A stretch of DNA of 25,489 nt, taken from IMG/VR virus record IMGVR_UViG_3300037258_001181, positions 1-25,489 of that record; one strand, written 5' to 3'. A model generated the notes under the pieces. That model was not told the origin of the DNA. It did not search any database and saw only the letters and a list, made by a program, of their open reading frames with translations. Shown here in pieces: positions 20,345 to 25,489 of this stretch (its first letter is position 1; every line of letters starts with the position of its first letter). Position numbers and translations under genes: made by a program. The DNA comes from a virus.

Positions 20345-20483
20345 GTGGCCTGCCACGGCGTTTCTGCGTCGTGGCTTTTTCTTGCCCCAGGATGGCAAGC
20401 TCGGCATCGATCCGGTCGCGTTCGGCGAGCAGGAGTTCTACGGCTTGCTGTTTCAATGTTGCGACTTGCTCCAGCGTATTCAT
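20277..20483 (-). CDS. Coiled-coil AT-hook protein
   Basis: A 68-residue protein: MNTLEQVATLKQQAVELLLA, then ERDRIDAELAILGQEK is a regular coiled coil, followed by KRRGRPPK, an AT-hook core that binds the minor groove of A/T-rich DNA. A polar end follows. The ATG at 20483 has GGAGG nine bases upstream (GGAGGGGAACATT). Its last 68 bases overlap the end of the CHC2 gene on the opposite strand, and the CHC2 terminator lies within its coding region. Likely a small chromatin-like or plasmid-maintenance protein. Confidence 0.65.
   Translation of the reverse strand: MNTLEQVATLKQQAVELLLAERDRIDAELAILGQEKATTQKRRGRPPKTSDLPSGPADTIHSTDSSTL
20352..20380 (+). terminator. Rho-independent terminator of the CHC2 gene
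   Basis: GCCACGGCG (20352-20360) pairs with CGTCGTGGC (20367-20375) over nine bases with one G-T pair, a six-base loop and TTTTT (20376-20380). It begins eight bases after the CHC2 stop. Confidence 0.85.
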
Positions 20484-20551
20484 AATGTTCCCCTCCGGAT
20501 GCGCAATATGGCGGTAACGAAAAGAGCGGCCGACTCGTTTACTTCATTGAC

Positions 20552-20827
20552 CTACTGCTCACCGGGCAATAAAACGGTTGTTGCATTTCTGTCCGGTTCG
20601 GTTGTGACCCAGACCTCCGTGCGATCCGGAAGATGGTACGAGGATAAAATGCGCCCTCCCATCTCCAGTGCCAAGTCATTCGACTTCTTGTCCTGGTCAG
20701 TCACATCGCCCCAGTCGCCCAGGACGTGCCGCTGAACAATGCTAGAGGCCGAGATGTTCGCCCGTTCCAACGCCTCAACCGCTCCTTCGGTGATCCCGAT
20801 CTGTCCCAGAGGAAACATCGGTTTCAT
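20552..20827 (-). CDS. Conserved mobile-element accessory protein
   Basis: A 91-residue protein: MFPLGQIGITEGAVEALERA, then FLARHVxGDWG-type text (SSIVQRHVLGDWGDVTDQDK), then LEMGGRILSSYHLPDRTEVW, then VTTEPDRNATTVLLPGEQ. I recall this family as very widespread on plasmids and in integrated elements, often misnamed as a restriction subunit, with unknown function. It starts three bases after the upstream stop (TAA-TCG-ATG), so it is coupled to the coiled-coil gene. Its conserved 'GDWG' and 'ITEADRS/TTEPDRN' blocks suggest a small enzyme or adaptor fold. Confidence 0.75.
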   Translation of the reverse strand: MKPMFPLGQIGITEGAVEALERANISASSIVQRHVLGDWGDVTDQDKKSNDLALEMGGRILSSYHLPDRTEVWVTTEPDRNATTVLLPGEQ

Positions 20828-20830
20828 CGA

Positions 20831-21247
20831 TTAGAGAAGGTCGGTTACGATCTGCTGAACGTCTTCGAGGTGACTTGCCGACAGGACCTGGAGTATGGCC
20901 CGGTCGTAATCCCTGAGAGCCGATTCAGCCTGATCGGCATACGGACGCTTCATCTTCTCGACGAGGTCTTCGACGCCTTCGTTGGTGCCGAGGATCCTGC
21001 CCCAGAGGGTCGCGGGCTGGCCGAACGCATCCATTCCCTGCAACTTCTGGGCAGACTCGGACAACTGGGAGCCGATCTGCTTGACCTGTTCGACGAGTTT
21101 GACGATGCCCTGGCGCTGCATGATGCGAGGCAGCACTTCCTCCTTTACCTTCTGATCCATCTCGCGCCGAAGTTCTGACTGTCGCTTGCTTTTCGCTTCC
21201 TGTAAGAGCCGCATGAACCCTTCACGCTGCTCTCGTGTGATGTCCAT
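20831..21247 (-). CDS. Coiled-coil hypothetical protein
   Basis: A 138-residue, strongly charged helical protein: EQREGFMRLLQEAKSKRQSE, then LRREMDQKVKEEVLPRIMQR, then VKLVEQVKQIGSQLSESAQKL. It has a Gly/Ala/Trp-containing link in the middle (GMDAFGQPATLWGRILG) and a second helical half. The ATG at 21247 is chosen because longer in-frame text to 21436 runs through the hairpin-rich non-coding stretch. The leader is A/C-rich (ACACTTAACACAACT) without a Shine-Dalgarno sequence. No family recognised. Location next to the mobilisation operon suggests a DNA-handling partner. Confidence 0.55.
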   Translation of the reverse strand: MDITREQREGFMRLLQEAKSKRQSELRREMDQKVKEEVLPRIMQRQGIVKLVEQVKQIGSQLSESAQKLQGMDAFGQPATLWGRILGTNEGVEDLVEKMKRPYADQAESALRDYDRAILQVLSASHLEDVQQIVTDLL

Positions 21248-21282
21248 AGTTGTGTTAAGTGTTAGTTGTTGTTGTGCGCTTG

Positions 21283-21472
21283 TCACCACCGCCATCGGTG
21301 CGGTGAGTCGGCTCGCGTCACGAAACGGCACGGAGGATCTCTCCGTGGCCTCGCATATGCCAGATCGCTCCGCGTTGGCATGTGTGATTCCCCTGAAGGA
21401 TGTTGCGTGAGTGCTCTGCGTTCCCACGAGGACCATTGTCCCCCCAACGTGTGGCGCGAGTACAGGCGCACA
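21283..21472. other. Cluster of five hairpins between mobilisation operon and accessory genes
   Basis: In 190 bases lie five successive inverted repeats: TCACC-ACCG/CGGT-gc-GGTGA (21283-21306); CACGGAG/CTCCGTG (21329-21347); TCGCATATGCCA/TGGCATGTGTGA with two wobble pairs and a 13-base loop (21351-21387); GGAC/GTCC (21430-21441); and TGT-g-GCGC/GCGC-ACA (21450-21472). None has a U-run. The stretch abuts the end of the ATPase/relaxase-like operon, where a transfer origin would be expected, but the nick site cannot be named. Confidence 0.45.
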
Positions 21473-21478
21473 ATACGC

Positions 21479-22717
21479 TCAAGCCGCTAGAAACTTATTT
21501 ATCTTTTCGATCACGATTTTTCGCGGGGACGCATAGCGTTGGAGCGAGTGCTTTATCAATTTTGTGGGGTTGGCTTCGTCGCCGCGCTTCTGAACGGTCG
21601 GCCAGCCGATGATCCTCCGGGCCTGCGGGAGATCATCAATAAATGTGCGGCAGTAAAATTCATAGCGGGGCAATGAAGTGATGTGCGTCGCCTGGACCTG
21701 TTCCTCGTTCCAGTTCTCCTGAATGGCCTGGGCGTCTTCGCCGCTGACGTTGAAACAAACCTGCGTCGGGCAGTTCGAAAATACATCCTTGGCAAACGGG
21801 AGCTGGTACATTCCCTGCGAAGCGAGCACGAGCGTAATGCCATATTTCCGGCTCTCGGCGAGCAGCGTCCCGAATCTGCCGCCGTGGATGAAGTTGTGGA
21901 CTTCGTCAGCCACGAGCATGAAGGGCGGCCGGACTTTCTGCTTTTCTCGTTTAAGCGCCGAGATGGAGACCATCGAAACGATGAGCGAGCCGAGGATCTG
22001 GGCGATCTCTTCCCCGAGACGGCCTTTTGAGAACCGGCACACGACGATCTTCTTCTTGTTCATGATCTCCAGAAAGTCGAGGGATTTGGGCTGGCCGATG
22101 ATCGGAATGATGGACGGCCGGAGAAGCTTGCCTACCTTATTGATCGGTGGCGAGAATTTGGACATCTGCTCGGAGTCCCTTAACTTTTCGTCGTATTGTT
22201 CTTTGAACATCTGAAGCAAGGGGTTCTCGGTCGCGGCCAAAATCTTCTCCCGGAACCTGTCGTCGGCCATGAAACGGAAGATGTGGACTGGCGTCGGGTG
22301 GTCGTAGTACTCGCACACCGCGTCGATCGCGTTAATGATGACCCGCGCGGATTCGTCGCCCCATGCGGAGCCCGCCAGAGATTTGAACGTGGTAAAAAGC
22401 GATTCTTTCCCAAGCTCCAGCTCCTCCGGGGAGTTGAAATGGAGCGGGTTGAACGGCGGGACAAGCGAAGCGTCGGGATCTATCCAAATGAAATCCCGCA
22501 TCCGGCTTTTCGGAATCAATTTGACGATCTGGTCGGCGGTGTCGCCGTGAGGATCAATAAACAATCCGCCGTTGCCCTGGCGGATGTGCTCGATGAAGAG
22601 ATTGACGAGCAGGGTACTCTTTCCCATGCCTGACATTCCCTCAACGTTCAAATGCTTGGTGGAGTCGATAAAGACCTCATTGCGGGTGATGCTATCTTTG
22701 CCGATTGATATATTCAT
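21479..22717 (-). CDS. HerA/VirD4-like P-loop ATPase (second in operon)
   Basis: A 412-residue ATPase of the HerA/FtsK/VirD4 superfamily. Walker A is GMSGMGKST (about residues 27-35), followed by the family text GGLFIDPHGDTADQIVKLIP. Walker B is FMLVADEVHNFI with Asp-Glu near residues 271-272. A conserved LVLASQGMYQL sensor motif and an arginine-finger region come before a C-terminal TVQKRGDE-type end. It would power DNA movement, most likely as a coupling protein for transfer or as a DNA pump. It is downstream of the replication-relaxation gene in one operon, separated by a 99-base gap. The ATG at 22717 is preferred to one at 22738; both lack a strong Shine-Dalgarno sequence. Confidence 0.82.
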   Translation of the reverse strand: MNISIGKDSITRNEVFIDSTKHLNVEGMSGMGKSTLLVNLFIEHIRQGNGGLFIDPHGDTADQIVKLIPKSRMRDFIWIDPDASLVPPFNPLHFNSPEELELGKESLFTTFKSLAGSAWGDESARVIINAIDAVCEYYDHPTPVHIFRFMADDRFREKILAATENPLLQMFKEQYDEKLRDSEQMSKFSPPINKVGKLLRPSIIPIIGQPKSLDFLEIMNKKKIVVCRFSKGRLGEEIAQILGSLIVSMVSISALKREKQKVRPPFMLVADEVHNFIHGGRFGTLLAESRKYGITLVLASQGMYQLPFAKDVFSNCPTQVCFNVSGEDAQAIQENWNEEQVQATHITSLPRYEFYCRTFIDDLPQARRIIGWPTVQKRGDEANPTKLIKHSLQRYASPRKIVIEKINKFLAA

Positions 22718-22816
22718 TTTCCGTGTCCCCGTCCCCATCGAGAGCGCGGATTACGCGCTGAGAGAACGGGGAGCCGGAGAAGTGCTGGAAAGCCAGCCCC
22801 GCGATTTTGCTCGCGA

Positions 22817-23650
22817 TTAGTTTAAGTGTAGCGAGTATGTGGTATTTTGATAGTCCCTCGGTGTGTGGAAGATTTGACCGCCGACATTTTCTTTATAGCT
22901 GAGTTCGTCGGTGAGCCAAAACATTCGGTGATTATACTGAGTGTTTAACGCCTTGAGGAGATTGGTGCGGCGCTCATCCGTCCGCTGGACCACGATCACC
23001 CTGAACTGCCGAAAATCCGTCCACTCCTTTTCGCACTTGTCCGTCCCGTAGTACTCGTAATACCGGCCTAATTTGGTCATGATGGACGGCTCCCCTTTTA
23101 CGTAATGCCCGATCTTCGCGCGCTCCAATTCGAGGAAATAGTACAGGGTGTTTTTGCCGTCGGGTTTTTGCGGGTCGGTCAGGGCGAACATCGCATCAGG
23201 GGAGACGGTGCATTTCAAGTCCGCCTGCTGCCAATAGAGTTTCAGTTTGTTTGTCGCGGCGAATTTCTTGAGGGCGATGTGGAAGAAAGAGATCTCCAAC
23301 TCGTGGTCGAGGGTGCGCTGGGAGTGCTCGTCGAACGTCTTGGCATTGGGCCAGAGGGACTTGCAGAACTCAACGCCCTTGTCGGAGAGGCCGTAGACAT
23401 AGGTCGTGCGGCCGTGGTCGCGATCAAGCTCTAAGTATGGGAGCCGTTTTGCGAGGCCGTCGCGGTACAACAGTCCGAGGGTGTGCCGGAGCGAACGTGC
23501 CTCATCATGGCTCGGAGCTTGGCCGCGCTCCAATTCACCGAGGTCGTTGGTTCGTAGGCAGAAGTATTCGGCGAGCAGTTCAATCGTCTTTATTTTGGCG
23601 CGGGTCAGTCGGGGCGCGGCCTTCTTCTGGTTCTCGGTACCGGTCGGCAT
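22817..23650 (-). CDS. Replication-relaxation family protein (relaxase-like)
   Basis: A 277-residue protein of the replication-relaxation family, linked to plasmid replication and mobilisation. Residues 15-95 are a winged-helix domain (LTRAKIKTIELLAEYFCLRT, then YVYGLSDKGVEF). The core has DHELEISFFHIAL (conserved His-Glu), then P151-D152 in SPDAMFAL, then E174-L-E176 in YYFLELERAK179, which matches the PD-(D/E)xK spacing; then GRYYEYY and the strand FRVIVVQRTDERRTNLL. It could nick or bind the transfer origin. It starts at 23650 with AAAGGGA one base before the ATG and overlaps the upstream ATPase by 71 bases in another frame. Confidence 0.8.
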   Translation of the reverse strand: MPTGTENQKKAAPRLTRAKIKTIELLAEYFCLRTNDLGELERGQAPSHDEARSLRHTLGLLYRDGLAKRLPYLELDRDHGRTTYVYGLSDKGVEFCKSLWPNAKTFDEHSQRTLDHELEISFFHIALKKFAATNKLKLYWQQADLKCTVSPDAMFALTDPQKPDGKNTLYYFLELERAKIGHYVKGEPSIMTKLGRYYEYYGTDKCEKEWTDFRQFRVIVVQRTDERRTNLLKALNTQYNHRMFWLTDELSYKENVGGQIFHTPRDYQNTTYSLHLN

Positions 23651-24905
23651 TCCCTTTATTATGGTAACCCTGCGGGTGTTGTAAAGAGGCGTTGGGGACA
23701 GTGCGTTTCAGGATGATTTCTGCGTAACTATGGGGGCTCTCTCCGAGGAAGTGGGGCGTATCCACGAGGGATGAGCCACAAGGCAGAGAAGCGACTGCGG
23801 TGAATTTTTGAAGAGTCGGAATTTGCTGAAGAAGGTCTTCCGGGATGCGGCGCTTGAACATATTTGGGTCGTCGAGGCGCATAAGTATGACGGTTCCAAG
23901 CATGGGAAGTTTCTGTTTTATTTTGTGAGGAAAATCGCTGTCGTCGGGAAGCTGATTGGCTAGGGTGAGACACAGATTGTATTTCCTGGCCTGGGTGAGC
24001 GTGTCGGAAAAATCATCCGCCGCGTGTCTGATAATCAGCTGACATTCGTCGATATAGAGGAAAAATGGTTCACGTTCCGAAAGGTCGATATGTTCGCGGG
24101 ATAGGGTAGCTTGTAAGAATTTGGCGAAAATGAGCGATCCAATGAAGCGGTCAGTAGGATTTTGTTTCAGCTTCACGAGAAGGATTTTCTTATCCCGCAT
24201 GATGTCGGAAATGTTTATCACCGGCACAGCATCGAAGATCTTGCGGAGGGTTGGCCGCTCGCTGAATCGTGAAAGGCGTTCGAGGAGGGTGGGGCTTACC
24301 TCCAGTTTCTTGAATTTCTGTTCGGGCCATTGGGGTTCGCGGTGAGGGGCGAATTTCCAGACCTCCTTACGGGTATCTTGGGATTCGATAAATCGGGCGA
24401 TGTCGAGGAACGTGAAATGGGCGCCGTTTTCATTTGCGTCAAAAAGGGTTCCGAGGATTCGTTCGAGAATGCGGATGCTTATTGGCGCTTCGTCCAAGCC
24501 TAAGATCGCCAGAAGCTGGTCGGTAAGTATGTCCCGGTCGCCTTCAAGCGTTTTGTTGTAGGAGAAAAAGTCGATGGGAAGCGGATCGTTGGTATCGAAA
24601 TAGATGGTGTCGTTTGCCCGCTGCTCAGGAATCCAGTGGAGGAGTTTTTTTACAAGATCGGCGGTCGGATCGATCACACAAACCCCGCGTTCCTCACAAA
24701 TGTCGTGAAGGATCATGTGCTGGAGAAGCGAGCTTTTTCCAGAACCTGGGTTCCCGGCGATATACACGGCTTCGGATCGGACGGCGGCGGGAATTTCGAG
24801 TGGCCGAGCGGATGGATTGTGGTACGAAATAAATGGTTGCGGAGTATTGCGATCGAGAAAAGTTCTTTTGGGTAGTTGATCGGTGAATGACGGCTTATAT
24901 TTCAT
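23580..24905 (-). CDS. HerA/VirD4-like P-loop ATPase (first in operon)
   Basis: A 441-residue ATPase. Walker A is GNPGSGKSS (residues 51-59), then ERGVCVIDPTADLVKKLLHW. Walker B is FFLYIDECQLI with Asp286-Glu287. The sensor stretch is YNLCLTLANQLP. The C-terminal 60 residues are polar and Pro/Gly-rich. It resembles the other ATPase in layout but shares little text with it. Its start overlaps the upstream membrane-protein stop (ATGA), so it is translationally coupled to that gene. A membrane-coupled DNA pump or coupling-protein role is likely; no other transfer-apparatus gene (no VirB4-like or pilus gene) is seen in the window. Confidence 0.82.
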   Translation of the reverse strand: MKYKPSFTDQLPKRTFLDRNTPQPFISYHNPSARPLEIPAAVRSEAVYIAGNPGSGKSSLLQHMILHDICEERGVCVIDPTADLVKKLLHWIPEQRANDTIYFDTNDPLPIDFFSYNKTLEGDRDILTDQLLAILGLDEAPISIRILERILGTLFDANENGAHFTFLDIARFIESQDTRKEVWKFAPHREPQWPEQKFKKLEVSPTLLERLSRFSERPTLRKIFDAVPVINISDIMRDKKILLVKLKQNPTDRFIGSLIFAKFLQATLSREHIDLSEREPFFLYIDECQLIIRHAADDFSDTLTQARKYNLCLTLANQLPDDSDFPHKIKQKLPMLGTVILMRLDDPNMFKRRIPEDLLQQIPTLQKFTAVASLPCGSSLVDTPHFLGESPHSYAEIILKRTVPNASLQHPQGYHNKGNADRYREPEEGRAPTDPRQNKDD

Positions 24906-25489
24906 TGGACAGGGACATCCTTATAAATAAGGCGGTGGTAGCTGGCACGGTCGATCTCCCAATCAACAAGCAGGTCCAGATTCACGGATTTTGCCGACTG
25001 ATGTTTATCGTAGATTCGAAACTGTAAATTTGTTGCCACCCCAGGTATGAGGGATTGTTGAATGGCGCTAAACATTACTTGCGCGGAATTCCCTTCATCG
25101 TCCACCGAATTACCCAAAGATCCAGTTTGGAGCAGCGCCCGCGCGTCAGTAAGATTAGTGACTTGTGCAGAACACCAAATTGCATCGTCGGTGTGGTGAC
25201 ACTCCCGGAGGATCAGCGAAAAATCGTCGATCGCGCCTGACGTTGGGCTTATTGGCGTGATCGTGTAGGTTGGCTTTGGCGGTAGCAATGGCTGCGCGGG
25301 TGGAGAAGGCTTTGGAGAAGCTTTCGGGAGAGCTTTAGGGGACGGTTTTTGTAATGCGGGCTGCATGATGGTTTGCGGGGGAATGGGCGGAGGGTGTGCT
25401 ATAAGAATCCGAACAGCGCCGCCGGTCATAACGACAATACAGGCAAATATGAAAGGTCCGCGCGGCGAAAAATGAGAAGTAGTGGTCAT
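24902..25489 (-). CDS. Membrane-anchored protein with Pro-rich stalk and periplasmic beta-domain
   Basis: A 195-residue protein. Residues 13-31 are a membrane helix (FIFACIVVMTGGAVRILIA), residues 32-76 are a Pro/Lys/Gln-rich stalk (SPKALPKASPKPSPPAQPLL), and residues 85-195 form an extracytoplasmic beta-domain with DFSLILRECHHTDDAIWCSA and VTNLTDARALLQTGSLG, then the LIPGVATNLQFRIYD strand. The domain pattern 'xLxxCxxxxxxxxCxxxVTNxxxxR' is familiar from Acidobacteriota surface proteins (from memory). The ATG is the last base triplet of the window, so a longer N-terminus cannot be excluded. It shares a stop/start overlap (ATGA) with the ATPase and may tether the pump to the membrane. Confidence 0.65.
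   Translation of the reverse strand: MTTTSHFSPRGPFIFACIVVMTGGAVRILIAHPPPIPPQTIMQPALQKPSPKALPKASPKPSPPAQPLLPPKPTYTITPISPTSGAIDDFSLILRECHHTDDAIWCSAQVTNLTDARALLQTGSLGNSVDDEGNSAQVMFSAIQQSLIPGVATNLQFRIYDKHQSAKSVNLDLLVDWEIDRASYHRLIYKDVPVQ

Noticed and set aside
1-25489. CRISPR array or insertion sequence
   Set aside because: No regularly spaced identical repeats were seen by eye, and no transposase-like frame with terminal inverted repeats.

Overview
This window looks like a piece of an integrative mobile element. It is a phage-derived tail and lysis cluster joined to plasmid/conjugation-type DNA-processing genes and to a restriction-modification and accessory zone. The tyrosine integrase N-terminus, the many small zinc-ribbon proteins and the membrane protein with the proline-rich stalk resemble what I associate with soil Acidobacteriota. 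That host call is inference from memory, not a search. Both window edges coincide with start codons (integrase at base 1, membrane protein at base 25489), so the element probably continues on at least one side.

Left zone (1-2450): integrase, a small zinc-ribbon gene, then about 1.1 kb that I read as non-coding. It holds interlocked inverted repeats that act as a minus-strand terminator with pseudoknot potential, a 9+9 bp palindrome, a 16-bp imperfect direct repeat, and a perfect tRNA 3' end (T-arm plus acceptor strand, 2286-2310) with no 5' half, which is the expected look of an attachment site. Accessory zone (2450-6870): small membrane and zinc-ribbon genes, a secreted lysozyme-like enzyme, a convergent MT-A70 methyltransferase / BglII-type endonuclease pair, an HNH-AP2 endonuclease and a DUF932 protein.

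Tail zone (7087-19452, all minus strand, transcribed right to left): a run of small genes starting at a promoter that may give a leaderless mRNA, then a chimeric ORF, a small gene, tail tube, a tail-assembly-chaperone pair arranged for -1 frameshifting, tape measure, hub, a further tail protein, a glycine-rich fibre, a coiled-coil membrane protein, a papain-like cysteine protease and a holin-like protein. This is a siphovirus-type tail programme. No intact terminase, portal, protease or capsid gene is visible. Where the head module should be, one ORF (16326-17351) fuses a truncated HNH endonuclease, a capsid fragment and the C-terminus of a tail-terminator-like protein.

Right zone (19453-25489): a divergent control region with repeats and a dyad, a small plus-strand pair (a 60-aa protein and a CHC2 zinc-finger protein), several minus-strand accessory genes, a hairpin-rich intergenic stretch, and an operon of membrane-anchored protein, HerA/VirD4-like ATPase, replication-relaxation (relaxase-like) protein and a second ATPase. 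The most interesting reading is a head-less phage tail cluster co-travelling with a mobilisation module. Tail-operon genes mostly lack Shine-Dalgarno sequences, whereas accessory genes have strong ones, which suggests the modules have different histories.
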